This document shows, piece after piece, positions 49,335 to 57,996 of a stretch of 61,269 bases of DNA. The translations under genes and the position numbers were made by a program. The stretch is from Actinopolymorpha alba DSM 45243 (lineage in GTDB: Bacteria > Actinomycetota > Actinomycetes > Propionibacteriales > Actinopolymorphaceae), in assembly GCF_000373925.1 (NCBI RefSeq), contig NZ_KB892770.1:1-61269 (forward strand), written 5' to 3'. Every line of letters begins with the position of its first letter. The stretch's first letter is position 1. The notes beneath the pieces are model-generated. The model saw nothing but the letters and a program-made list of their open reading frames with translations. It did no database searches and was not told the DNA's origin.

Positions 49335-50201
49335 CTAGGACGTCGTCCCGCTTCGTGTCCGGGCGGTTTCGATCAGGTGCTGATAAATCCGCGAGATCGA
49401 CCGGCGCTGCAGGCTCTCGACGATGTCGTCGGGGTAGCCGGCGTACGCCGGGGTGGTCACGTGGATCCGGTCCTCGAACCTGATGGTGTCGGCGGCCTCC
49501 GCCTCGGAGACGCCCGCGTCCAGCGCTGCGCGAACCTGGCCGACGAGCGCGTAAGCCTTCTGGTCGAAGGCCGTCACCACGTCCTTGCCGCACACCTCGC
49601 CGTGGCCAGGAACGAGTACGTCGAAGTCCAGCTCGGCGATCCGGCGCAGGCTCGCCAGCCATTCGTCGACGAACGCCTCCTGGAACGACGGCAGGCTCGC
49701 CTCGCACACGTTGTCGCCGCTGAAGAAGATGCGTTGCTCGGGCAGCAGGATCCCGATCGTGTTGGGTGTGTGGCCGCTGAGCCGGATGAGCCGCAGGTGT
49801 ACGTCGCCGACGTAGAGGTCCAGCTCGTCCGAGAAGGTGATGTCGGGAAACCGGAGATGGTGACCCTCCATCAGCGGAAGGCCATCCGGGTCGATGAGGG
49901 CGATGAGGTCGCGGACGTACGCCGGGTCCGGGAAGTCGTGTTGCATCCCCGCGCGGGTTCGTTCGTGCGCGACGACGGTGCCCGGGAGGAAGTAGCCACC
50001 CATGGTGTGGTCGATGTGGTGGTCGGTGTGAATGAGGTACTTCGTCGGGCCGAGTTCGTCGACCGCCTTACGCCAGGCGACAGCGTCGGTCGGCTTGTGG
50101 GGTGCGTCGATGAGCACATTGCCCTCGGACGTGGTGATCACGGCATTGTTGGAGCCGAGATTTCCGAGCTCGACGTAGATGTTGTCGGCGATCTGTTGCA
50201 T
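49335..50201 (-). CDS. metallo-beta-lactamase-fold hydrolase with variant metal motif
   Basis: A 288-residue MBL-fold protein. The family motif HxHxDH appears as D60-H-H62-I-D64-H65 (YLIHTDHHIDH), so the first ligand is Asp rather than His. Other ligands are present: LSGHTPNT, FSGDN and VPGHGE. Quinoprotein- and hydrolase-like subgroups show such variants. Possible role: hydrolysing an ester, thioester or lactam intermediate of the pathway. 13 bp upstream of the next gene's stop, same operon. Confidence 0.85.
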   Translation of the reverse strand: MQQIADNIYVELGNLGSNNAVITTSEGNVLIDAPHKPTDAVAWRKAVDELGPTKYLIHTDHHIDHTMGGYFLPGTVVAHERTRAGMQHDFPDPAYVRDLIALIDPDGLPLMEGHHLRFPDITFSDELDLYVGDVHLRLIRLSGHTPNTIGILLPEQRIFFSGDNVCEASLPSFQEAFVDEWLASLRRIAELDFDVLVPGHGEVCGKDVVTAFDQKAYALVGQVRAALDAGVSEAEAADTIRFEDRIHVTTPAYAGYPDDIVESLQRRSISRIYQHLIETARTRSGTTS

Positions 50202-50213
50202 GGCGAGGACCTC

Positions 50214-51575
50214 TCAGGCACGGGTCGGCGCAGTGGAATGGGTGGGAACGGCGCCGGAGGCCGCCGTGGATGTCGAAGAGTCGTCGAGATAGGTCGGCAA
50301 CCGTTGAGCGAGGAACGAAGATCCGAAGCTCACCAGGCACAGGACCGTCATGTACACCGCGATCGGCCAGGTGCTGCCGGCCCAGGCGTACAACGCGGTT
50401 CCGATGAACGGCGCCGTCCCTCCGACGATCGCGGTCGGCAGGGCGTAGCTCACCGAGGCGCCCGTGTAACGCACCTCCGCGGGGAAGAGCGCTGCGAAGA
50501 ACGCCGGCTGTGGGGTGTAGACGGCGCCGTTGACGACCACCACCAGGATGGCGACCGCCGCCAGGATGAGGAGAGTGTTTCCGGTGTTGACGATCGTGAA
50601 GAAGGGGAACGCGAAGAGCGCACCGAAGCCGGCCACCGTCATCATGACCCGGCGCGGCCCCACCCGGTCGGCGAGCATGGCCATGAACGGAATCGCGATG
50701 ACGTAGATCGCCGCCACGATGAGGTTGACCGTCAAGATGGTGTTGCGCGACTTCCCGAGCTCACTTGTGACGTACGACAAGGTGAAGATCGAGCCCGTCC
50801 AGTACGCGATGTTGTTGCAGCAGCTGATGCCGAACACCACACCGACGGTCTTTGGGTAGCGGCGGACGACGGTCGCGAGTGGCACCTTCGGCTTGGCATC
50901 CTTGTGGTCGATCCTGGCGAACTCCGGCGACTCCGGCAGCGTCATCCGGAGCACCAGTCCGAAGATCAGCAGCAGGGCGCTGGCGAGGAACGGCACCCGC
51001 CATCCCCAGGTGGCGAAGCTGTCGCCGGTGGTCACCGCCATCGTGGTGACGAACGCCGTCGAGAGGAGTTGTCCGGCGGGCGAACCCATCTGGGTGGCGC
51101 TTCCGTACAACGCACGCCGGTGTGCGGGCGCGTGTTCGACCGACATCAACGCGGCGCCACCCCATTCGCCGCCGAGGCCGAGCCCCTGGATAAAACGCAG
51201 CACCGTCAGCAGGATCGGTGCCCACACGCCGATGGTCTGATAGCTCGGCAGGAGTCCGATGACGAACGTCGTGCCGCCCATCAGGACCAGCGTGACGACC
51301 AGCGTTTTCTGGCGCCCGAACCGATCACCGAAGTGGCCGAAGATGATGCTGCCGAGGGGACGCGCGGCAAATCCGACCGCCAGCGTGGCGAACGACGCCA
51401 GCGTGCCGGCGAGGTGGCTGAACTCCGGAAAGAACAGCTTGTCGAAGACCAGCGCGGCCACCGTGCCGTAGACCAGGAAGTCGTACCACTCCAGCGTGGT
51501 GCCGACGAGACTGGCAAGGGCCAGCCGCACCGGCGAAACCCGGGTGCCTCCGGCAGGGTTCTCGGCGTTCGTCAT
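50214..51575 (-). CDS. MFS transporter, metabolite:H+ symporter (MHS) type
   Basis: A 453-residue 12-TM transporter. LASLVGTTLEWYDFLVYGTV near the start is the MHS (shikimate/citrate/proline-betaine) hallmark, and GHFGDRFGRQKTLV is the MFS loop 2-3 motif; VLRFIQGLGLGGEWGGAALM is also MHS-like. It should import an organic acid or amide substrate of the surrounding enzymes. ATG 51575 follows ggaggaa. Confidence 0.9.
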   Translation of the reverse strand: MTNAENPAGGTRVSPVRLALASLVGTTLEWYDFLVYGTVAALVFDKLFFPEFSHLAGTLASFATLAVGFAARPLGSIIFGHFGDRFGRQKTLVVTLVLMGGTTFVIGLLPSYQTIGVWAPILLTVLRFIQGLGLGGEWGGAALMSVEHAPAHRRALYGSATQMGSPAGQLLSTAFVTTMAVTTGDSFATWGWRVPFLASALLLIFGLVLRMTLPESPEFARIDHKDAKPKVPLATVVRRYPKTVGVVFGISCCNNIAYWTGSIFTLSYVTSELGKSRNTILTVNLIVAAIYVIAIPFMAMLADRVGPRRVMMTVAGFGALFAFPFFTIVNTGNTLLILAAVAILVVVVNGAVYTPQPAFFAALFPAEVRYTGASVSYALPTAIVGGTAPFIGTALYAWAGSTWPIAVYMTVLCLVSFGSSFLAQRLPTYLDDSSTSTAASGAVPTHSTAPTRA

Positions 51576-51594
51576 GGGCCGTTCCTCCAGACGA

Positions 51595-52407
51595 TCAGCG
51601 GTAGAGCTCGGGCCGGCGGTCGCGGAGGAACGGACGTTCCATGGCGCGCTTACGGGCGAGCAGGCCGGGATCGATGTCGGCCTGGACGAGTTCGTCATCG
51701 CCGCTGTCCGTGCTCACCGCGAGCACCTCGCCGTCGGGCCCGTAGATCGCACTGCCCCCGAAGTACTCCTTGGGTCCTTCGGAGCCGATCCGGTTGGCGG
51801 ACATGACGTACATGCAGTTGAAGACCGCGTGTGCGCGCAGCTCGATCTCGAAGATGGACCTGGAGTAGGCCGTCGCCGATGCGATGGGTACGCACAACAG
51901 GCTGGCGCCCTCCAGAGCGACCCGGCGGGCCATCTCCGGGAAGTGCCGTTCGTAGCAGATGATCGTGCCGATCTTCGTCTCTCCGGTGTCGACGGCCGAG
52001 GGTGGCTCCTCGCCGGCCCGGAAGTAGAACTTCTCCGGAAAGGCGTTGGAGAACGGCAGGTGTGACTTGCGGTACGTCGACGTCAAGACGCCATTGACGA
52101 AGGTGCAGGCGGTGTTGTGGTAGACGCCCGGAGTCGCGGTGGCCTCGAAGAGGGACGACACGATGGTGATGCCGTGCTCGCGGGACTTCGCCGCGACCAG
52201 GGCGTTGCTCGGCCCGTCCAGCGGCTCGGCGTAGGAGAAGAACTCCGGATCGCCCGGCACCCCTTGAACGAAGGGCACCGCGAACAACTCGGGCAGCAGG
52301 ACCACCTTGACGCCGGCCGCGGCCGCCTCGTCGAGCTTGGCACCCACCCGCTTCAGGTTGTCCTCGCGGCTCTCGGTGGGGTGGTACTGCAGGGCGGCGA
52401 CGCGCAT
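51595..52407 (-). CDS. nitrilase-superfamily carbon-nitrogen hydrolase (beta-ureidopropionase-like)
   Basis: A 270-residue amidase. The catalytic triad is E40 (LLPELFA), K114 (YRKSHLPF) and C151 (TIICYERHFPE). Relatives hydrolyse N-carbamoyl amino acids, including beta-ureidopropionate. Next to a dihydropyrimidinase-type enzyme this is the expected second step, releasing ammonia, CO2 and an amino acid. ATG 52407 follows ggagaggagag. Confidence 0.88.
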   Translation of the reverse strand: MRVAALQYHPTESREDNLKRVGAKLDEAAAAGVKVVLLPELFAVPFVQGVPGDPEFFSYAEPLDGPSNALVAAKSREHGITIVSSLFEATATPGVYHNTACTFVNGVLTSTYRKSHLPFSNAFPEKFYFRAGEEPPSAVDTGETKIGTIICYERHFPEMARRVALEGASLLCVPIASATAYSRSIFEIELRAHAVFNCMYVMSANRIGSEGPKEYFGGSAIYGPDGEVLAVSTDSGDDELVQADIDPGLLARKRAMERPFLRDRRPELYR

Positions 52408-52447
52408 GTCTCTCCTCTCCTTGCCAGCGGTCATCAGGTCAGGCCGG

Positions 52448-53455
52448 TCAGGCCGCGAAGGTCTTGGCCAGTGCCTGGACCGTTTCGATCTTGCGGCCCA
52501 GCGGGTTGAGGACCGGCACCCGGATTCCGGCCGCGTGGAAGGCCTCGATCGTCTCGGCCGCCTGGCTGGTGGTGCCGCAGGCGCTGACCCGGCGTACGAG
52601 CTCGTCGGAGACGAGTGGCATGGCCCGCTTGACGTCATCGGGGGCAGCCGGCCAGCCGGCGATCTCCTGGATACGTTGGACGAGTTCGGGTTCGACGCCG
52701 CAGTGCTTGGCGATGTGCGGCTGCTGCATGAGATAGAGCGTCAGGAACGCCTTGCAGTGGTTGAGCGCCTCCTGCGGGTCGGAGTCGTCGACGCTGCAGG
52801 CGATGATCTGCGTGAGGTCGAAGTCGTCCTTGGGTTCGGCGCGTTTCGCCAGCCCGCGCTGGATGGCGGGGATGGCCTCGTCCAGGTAGGAGATCGGCAA
52901 CAGGAAGTCCATGTAGACGCCGTCCGCGACCTCGCCGGACAGCTCCAGCATCTTCATGCCCACCGGGCCGGTGTAAACCGGAACCGGAACCGGCTTGTTC
53001 TCGGCGTACATCCGGTCGAAGCGCACGCCGTCCATCTGGACGAACTCGCCGTCGAAGGTGACCACCTCGTTGCGGAAGAACGTCTTGAGGACGGTGATGT
53101 ACTCACGCATGTGCTTCAGCGGCTTGTGCAGCGGCAGGCCGACCTTGCTCGCCAGCGGTTCCCACCACGCGCCGATGCCGAGGATGATGCGGCCGGGTGC
53201 GAACTCGTCCAGGGTCTTGAACGTCGCCGCCATGAGCGCGGCGTTGCGGGTCTTGTTGTTGACGACCCCGGAGCCGATCCGGATCCGTTGGGTCCGGCTG
53301 GCCAGCAGGGTCATGAGAGTGATCGCGTCGCGGGTGATCCGTCCTTCGGCAACCCACAAGGAGTCCAATCCGGCTTCGTCGGCGAGGTCAGCGACCGCCC
53401 AGGTTTCGTCAAGCGTGAAGCGTTCGCCGAGATGAACGCCGAGAGGAATGCGCAT
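52448..53455 (-). CDS. LLM-class oxidoreductase, F420-type
   Basis: A 335-residue luciferase-like TIM barrel. IRIGSGVVNNKTRNAALMAA, FKTLDEFAPGRIILGIGAWW and the MREYITVLKTFF helix follow the Mer-like F420 subfamily rather than FMN-dependent luciferases. In pyrimidine degradation a flavin LLM enzyme (RutA) opens the ring; an F420 enzyme here could instead reduce or oxidise the ring. ATG 53455 follows aggagg. Cofactor is inferred from motif likeness only. Confidence 0.85.
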   Translation of the reverse strand: MRIPLGVHLGERFTLDETWAVADLADEAGLDSLWVAEGRITRDAITLMTLLASRTQRIRIGSGVVNNKTRNAALMAATFKTLDEFAPGRIILGIGAWWEPLASKVGLPLHKPLKHMREYITVLKTFFRNEVVTFDGEFVQMDGVRFDRMYAENKPVPVPVYTGPVGMKMLELSGEVADGVYMDFLLPISYLDEAIPAIQRGLAKRAEPKDDFDLTQIIACSVDDSDPQEALNHCKAFLTLYLMQQPHIAKHCGVEPELVQRIQEIAGWPAAPDDVKRAMPLVSDELVRRVSACGTTSQAAETIEAFHAAGIRVPVLNPLGRKIETVQALAKTFAA

Positions 53456-53487
53456 CGGTCCTCCTGTGGAGCAAAGTCTGTGATCGG

Positions 53488-54903
53488 TTACCGGGAGGTG
53501 TCAGAGGTGGCGCGGGCCAGATAGCGGCCGCGTCCAGCGGGGGCATGGAGTTCTCCGTCAGAGACGACGATGTCGCCACGGGAGAGGACATGCCGGGGAC
53601 GTCCGGACACCCGCATGCCTTCGTAGAGGTTGTAGTCGGCCCGGGTGTGGTGCCCCGCGGCGGTGATGGTGTGGTCGGCGGCCGGATCCCAGACGAGGAC
53701 GTCCGCGTCGGATCCGGGTGTCAAGGTTCCCTTGCGGGGATAGAGACCGAACAGCTTGGCCGGTCGGGTCGCGACCAGATCCACGAACCGGTGGACGTCG
53801 AACCGTCCGCCCACCACGCCGGCCTCCCAGATCACCATGAGGCGGTCCTCCACACCGGGAACGCCGTTGGGAATCTTGGGGAAATAGCCACGTCCCTGTG
53901 GTTTCTGCGGTGGCAGGTCGTCGGGCTGGCTCAACGTGAACGCCGCGTGGTCGGTGCCGAGCGTGGAAATGACGCCGGTCTGAAGCGCGTGCCAGAGGTC
54001 TTCCTGGTTGGCGCGTTCACGGATGGGCGGGGAGCAGACGTACGCCGCCGCCTCGAACCCCAGTCCGGCGTAGTCCTCGTAGCTGGTGAGCAGATACTGC
54101 GGGCAGGTCTCACCGAAGACCGCGAAGTCGCGGGCTTGGTGGCGGGCGATCTCCTCGGCCGCCAACCGGGACGAGACATGGACCACGAAGAGGGGGCTGC
54201 CGACCGACTCGGCGATGGTGACCGCCCGGTGGACCGCCTCGCGTTCGGCCACGTGCGAATGTGCCGCGTGGTGCTGGTGTTCGGCGGTCTGGTTGTCAGA
54301 CAGGAGCCGTTGGGTGGCGTCCGCGACCAGAGTGCCGTTCTCCGCGTGCACCATCGGAAGGACACCTTCCTCGGCGCACCGGCGAAAGCCCTGGATCAGC
54401 ACCCGATCATCGACCATCGTCCCCGGATAGGACATGAAGAACTTCCAGCTCGTGGCACCTTCGCGGGCGAGTCGAGCCAGCTCGTCGAACGTCGCGTCAC
54501 CGGCGGTCGGCGGCACGATCGGGTGGAAGCCGAAGTCAACCACGCATTGCGCCTCGGCCGACTCCAGGCGGCGTTGGAACGCGTCGTACATGCCCTGGTC
54601 GGGTCGGGCGCGGACGAAGTCCACGATGGTGGTCGTCCCGCCGAAGGCCGCGGAGACGGTGCCGGAGTGGAAGTCGTCCGCTGTCCTGGTGAGGCCGTTG
54701 GCGCTCATGTGTTCCAGGTGCGTGTGGGTGTCGACGCCGCCGGGCATCACTAAGCAGCCGGCGGCGTCGACGATTGTGTCCGCGTCCCATTGCGCTCCAT
54801 CGCCGAGGGCGGTGATGCGTTCACCCTCGATGAGAACGTCGGCGCGGAAGCGGTCGGTGGGGGTGACCACCTCACCGCCTCGGATCAGCGTTCGCTTCGG
54901 CAT
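53488..54903 (-). CDS. dihydropyrimidinase/hydantoinase-family cyclic amidohydrolase
   Basis: A 471-residue binuclear-zinc amidohydrolase. H60 and H62 (DTHTH), carboxylated-lysine K154 (TSWKFFMSYPG), H186 (VHAENG), H242 (VVHVSS) and D318 (GTDHAAF) form the complete metal site. The family opens the ring of dihydropyrimidines, hydantoins and related imides to N-carbamoyl amino acids. Position between the LLM enzyme and the aminotransferase supports a cyclic ureide substrate. ATG 54903 follows gagggaa. Confidence 0.92.
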   Translation of the reverse strand: MPKRTLIRGGEVVTPTDRFRADVLIEGERITALGDGAQWDADTIVDAAGCLVMPGGVDTHTHLEHMSANGLTRTADDFHSGTVSAAFGGTTTIVDFVRARPDQGMYDAFQRRLESAEAQCVVDFGFHPIVPPTAGDATFDELARLAREGATSWKFFMSYPGTMVDDRVLIQGFRRCAEEGVLPMVHAENGTLVADATQRLLSDNQTAEHQHHAAHSHVAEREAVHRAVTIAESVGSPLFVVHVSSRLAAEEIARHQARDFAVFGETCPQYLLTSYEDYAGLGFEAAAYVCSPPIRERANQEDLWHALQTGVISTLGTDHAAFTLSQPDDLPPQKPQGRGYFPKIPNGVPGVEDRLMVIWEAGVVGGRFDVHRFVDLVATRPAKLFGLYPRKGTLTPGSDADVLVWDPAADHTITAAGHHTRADYNLYEGMRVSGRPRHVLSRGDIVVSDGELHAPAGRGRYLARATSDTSR

Positions 54904-54915
54904 CGCGTCGTTCCC

Positions 54916-56256
54916 TCAGACCTGCTGATCCGCGAGGGTGAGTGCCTCGTCGAGCACTCCGATTCCCTCGTCGATCTCGGCCTCGGTGATGATCAGCGGC
55001 GGTGCGAGCCGGATCACGTTGTTGAAAGCGCCGAAGTGAACGCCCTTGTCCTTGGCGGCCTTGATCACCTGGCTGATCGGCGCGGCCTCCGAACCCTTGG
55101 CGTTGAACGGCGCGAGGGGCTCCTTCGTCTCCCGGTCACGGACCAGTTCGATGCCCCACATCAGGCCGAGGCCACGGATGTCGCCGATGCTCGGGTGGCG
55201 GTCGGCGAGCTCGCGCAGCCGGCGTTCGAGCAGGATCCCTTGCGTGGCGGCGTTCTCGACGATCTTCTCGTCCTTCATGATCTCGATCGACGCGACGCCG
55301 CTGGCGCAGGCGAGGGGATGCCCGCTGTAGGTCAGGCCGCCGGAGAACGTGTGTTCCCGAAGCCAGTCACGGATCGGCTCGGAGACGATCATCGCGCCCA
55401 GCGGGACATAACCAGAGTTGAGTCCCTTGGCGACGCTGATGATGTCGGGCACGACATCCCAGTGCTCGCAGCCGAACCAGCTGCCGAGCCGGCCGAATCC
55501 GACCATGACCTCGTCGAGGATGAGCAGGATTCCGTACTTGTCGCAGACCTCGCGGATCGAACGGAGATACCCGTCCGGCGGGACGATCGGTCCGTTGGTG
55601 CCGGTCACCGTTTCCAGGACGACCGCCGCCACCGTTTCCGGATTCTCGTACTGAAGGATCTCCTCCAGGTGCGGGCCTCCCGAGCAGACCGGGCACGGAT
55701 CCGGGTGGCCCGCGGGGCAGCGGTAGGTGTACGGATCCAGCATCCGCACCACGCCAGGCATGCCGGGTTCGGCCGGCCAGCGCCGGGGTTCGCCCGAGAG
55801 CGTGATCGCTCCGGCGGTGGCACCGTGGTACGACCGGTAGCGGGTGATGATCTTGTGCCGTCCGGTGTAATGGCGGGCGAGCTTGATGGCGTTCTCGTTG
55901 GCGGCGGCACCGCCGGTGGTGAAGAACGACGCGGTGAGGTTGCCGGGCGCGAGTTCGGCCAACTGCAAGGCGAGCTTGCTCCGCGCCTCGTTGGCAAGGT
56001 TGGGCCCGATGTAACAGAGTTCGTCGGCCTGCCGCTTGATCGCCTCGACCAGTCTGGGGTGCTGGTAGCCGAGATTGAGGTTCACCAGCTGGGACATGAA
56101 GTCGAGGTGCCGGCGGCCGGAGGAGTCGACGAAGTAGCAGCCTTCGCCGCCGACCACGACCAGCGGGTCGGGTCCGGACTGCTTCGACCAGGACGTGAGA
56201 ACGTGCTCGCGTTGGGCTTTCGCCACCCAGGCAAGGGATTCCGGATCCGCGGTCAT
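54916..56256 (-). CDS. class III (omega-amino acid:pyruvate) aminotransferase
   Basis: A 446-residue PLP enzyme. The PLP lysine is K277 (SVAKGLNSGY) and D248 is in ILLILDEVMVGFGR; the HTFSGGLTYSGHPLACAS loop is typical. A CPAGHPDPCPVC insert (C180, C188, C191) is present as in taurine/beta-alanine:pyruvate transaminases. It should convert the amino acid released by the amidase into a semialdehyde. It overlaps the DUF1185 gene by 4 nt (ATGA). Confidence 0.9.
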   Translation of the reverse strand: MTADPESLAWVAKAQREHVLTSWSKQSGPDPLVVVGGEGCYFVDSSGRRHLDFMSQLVNLNLGYQHPRLVEAIKRQADELCYIGPNLANEARSKLALQLAELAPGNLTASFFTTGGAAANENAIKLARHYTGRHKIITRYRSYHGATAGAITLSGEPRRWPAEPGMPGVVRMLDPYTYRCPAGHPDPCPVCSGGPHLEEILQYENPETVAAVVLETVTGTNGPIVPPDGYLRSIREVCDKYGILLILDEVMVGFGRLGSWFGCEHWDVVPDIISVAKGLNSGYVPLGAMIVSEPIRDWLREHTFSGGLTYSGHPLACASGVASIEIMKDEKIVENAATQGILLERRLRELADRHPSIGDIRGLGLMWGIELVRDRETKEPLAPFNAKGSEAAPISQVIKAAKDKGVHFGAFNNVIRLAPPLIITEAEIDEGIGVLDEALTLADQQV

Positions 56257-56822
56257 GAGGAGACCTCCGCGCCGAAGGTCGCGAGCCGGGCGAGCGGGCG
56301 CCCTCCGTTCGCGGCGGCGGCAAGGACGAGGATCTCCCGGGGAAGTGGAGCGTCCTCGATCCGGAACGTCACGGTCTGATGGTGAGACCGGGTCTTGGCG
56401 TCCAGCTTGTGTTTGAGGGGTACGTCGATCGGGGCGCCGGGCAGGCCGACCTTCTCGGCGGCGGGCAGGAGTTCGGTGCCCTGGGCCGCGTCCCGGAAGA
56501 CGTTGCCGAACCGCAGGTTGTGGATCAGGGCCGAGCCGTGTTCGAGTTCGCCGTCGATGCCGACGAGCGCGGCCTTGCCGAACGCCTCGACCGTCGTACC
56601 GTCGCCGCCCAGGAGGTCGACGCAGGCGGGTCCGACGAGGGCGCCGAGTTCAGCGCCGACCTCGTTCGCGATGGTGACGACATCGTCGACGTAGGTCGCC
56701 GGGAACGGGTTGGTGATCACGACGCCGACAATGGCGATCCGGTGCGGACCTGGGACTGGTTGACCGTTCTCCCGCCTCGTCTCCACGAGTTGGTGGACGA
56801 CCTTGCGCACATCGAGCGACAC
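56253..56822 (-). CDS. DUF1185 (amino acid synthesis family) protein
   Basis: A 189-residue protein of Pfam PF06684, whose solved members have a chorismate-mutase-like fold and no proven activity. IAIVGVVITNPFPATYVDDV and VGPACVDLLGGDGTTVEAFG are the conserved segments; the C-terminal LKHKLDAKTRSHHQTVTFRI follows. GTG 56822 is chosen for aggaagg 9 nt before it; an ATG 24 nt upstream is weaker. First gene of the nine-gene cluster, divergent from the GntR gene. Confidence 0.82.
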   Translation of the reverse strand: MSLDVRKVVHQLVETRRENGQPVPGPHRIAIVGVVITNPFPATYVDDVVTIANEVGAELGALVGPACVDLLGGDGTTVEAFGKAALVGIDGELEHGSALIHNLRFGNVFRDAAQGTELLPAAEKVGLPGAPIDVPLKHKLDAKTRSHHQTVTFRIEDAPLPREILVLAAAANGGRPLARLATFGAEVSS

Positions 56823-56953
56823 GGCTGAACCGCCTTCCTGGTTCATTCAGTAGGCCGATGGTCCAGTGACCATACCGGGGGAGTGTTGCACTGGTGTTTC
56901 GCTGAGTCGACCCCTGGCCCACTCATTGACCCAAAAAAGTCACACGCGGCCTC

Positions 56954-57007
56954 TTGCCGTCCGGCCGGGGACACTCCTACCTTGATTCGTCATACGAATC
57001 CCGTATG
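56954..57007 (+). promoter_or_regulatory. GntR promoter and operator-like dyad
   Basis: catacg-aatcc-cgtatg (56991-57007) is a perfect 6-5-6 dyad 70 bp before the GntR gene. ttgccg (56954) and tacctt 18 bp later could be its promoter. The dyad lies between divergent units and is the natural candidate for GntR control of both. Confidence 0.6.
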
Positions 57008-57077
57008 CGGACCGAGGGCCGATCCCTCGGGAGATGGGCCCGACCTCTGCCCGGAGGCCGGGAGCAACGGAGTCCGG

Positions 57078-57866
57078 ATGTCCCTGACCGAGCTCGTGGT
57101 CGCGGAACTCGAGCGGCGGATCGTCGACGGCACCTACGCCATCGACGAGAAGCTGCCGACCGAGCCCGAGCTCGCCAAGGAGTTCTCGACCAGCCGTACC
57201 ACCATCCGGTCGGCGGTCGGAAACCTCGAGGCCAGGGGCCTGGTCAGCCGCGAACAAGGACGTGGCACCTTCGTCCGCGGCACTGGCCGGGTCGACATCA
57301 ACATCCTTCTCGAAGCCAATCTCTCCGTCACGACCGTGATCCGGTCCGCGGGGATGGAGCCGGGGACAACCGACCTGTCCGTCAGCACGGTCATCGCACC
57401 CGACGCGGTGGCGTCCGCCCTGCGGCTCCCACCTCGTGCGCGCGTGATCGTCATCGACCGCACCAGAACGGCGGACGGTACGCCGGTCGCGCACAGTGCG
57501 GACTACCTCGTGAAAGCCCCGGGCCTCACCGGTGCGAGGACGCAGTACCAAACCTCGGTGTACGAACTCCTCGAACGTGTTTATCGCGAACCCGTTGCCA
57601 GCGGGTTGGCCCGGATCGAACCCGGCCAGGCGTTCGGGCAGTTGGCCACACAGCTCGAACTCGCAGAAGGCGCGTTGTTGTTGGTGCTCAGCCAGGTGCA
57701 CGAGCTGACCGACGGCACACCCGTCATGTATTCCGTCGTGTCGCTGCGCAGCGACGCACTCCATCTGTACGTCCATCGCGGGCCGGCCCTCAGCGACCTC
57801 CGCGACCTTCCCGCCACGCACCTTCCGTCCACGGGGGACAAGAACCCGCTGCGCTCGGTCACCTGA
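57078..57866 (+). CDS. GntR-family (HutC/UTRA type) regulator
   Basis: A 262-residue regulator. Winged helix: LTELVVAELERRIVDGTYAI, TEPELAKEFSTSRTTIRSAV, GLVSREQGRGTFVRG. The UTRA effector domain includes LRLPPRARVIVIDRTRTADG and DGTPVMYSVVSLRSDALHLY. HutC-type proteins sense small metabolites and repress catabolic and uptake genes. It precedes the ECF importer and diverges from the amide-catabolic cluster, so it likely links both. ATG 57078. Confidence 0.88.
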   Translation: MSLTELVVAELERRIVDGTYAIDEKLPTEPELAKEFSTSRTTIRSAVGNLEARGLVSREQGRGTFVRGTGRVDINILLEANLSVTTVIRSAGMEPGTTDLSVSTVIAPDAVASALRLPPRARVIVIDRTRTADGTPVAHSADYLVKAPGLTGARTQYQTSVYELLERVYREPVASGLARIEPGQAFGQLATQLELAEGALLLVLSQVHELTDGTPVMYSVVSLRSDALHLYVHRGPALSDLRDLPATHLPSTGDKNPLRSVT

Positions 57867-57881
57867 TCGCGACAGGTGCCT

Positions 57882-57962
57882 GAACCCACACAGCGGGGGT
57901 GGGCCCTACGGGCGAAGCCCGTGGGGGCCGGAACCACACCGTGGGGGCGGATCCCACACAGC
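57882..57962 (+). promoter_or_regulatory. structured leader before the ECF importer, with imperfect direct repeat
   Basis: The stretch from gaacccacacagcggggg (57882) recurs imperfectly at 57930 (gaaccacaccgtgggggc), and cccacacagc ends both halves. Between them acgggc-gaa-gcccgt (57908-57922), extended by gggcc pairs, forms a stable hairpin. It could terminate gntR or act as an RNA leader. It does not match the TPP or cobalamin riboswitch cores I know. Confidence 0.45.
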
Positions 57963-57996
57963 AACGACTCACTCCCTTGTCCCTGGAGGTCCCATC

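Noticed and set aside
48663-51806. 1047-codon open frame on the plus strand
   Set aside because: It lies wholly antisense to the IclR, MBL-fold and MHS-transporter genes, which have clear family motifs. Its His/Arg/Asp-rich composition is what GC-rich DNA gives in the opposite frame.
57855-57900. acctgatc near the end of gntR as a TPP (THI-box) riboswitch part
   Set aside because: It lies inside the gntR stop region and the CTGAGA element and ACCTGATC context needed for a THI box are missing.
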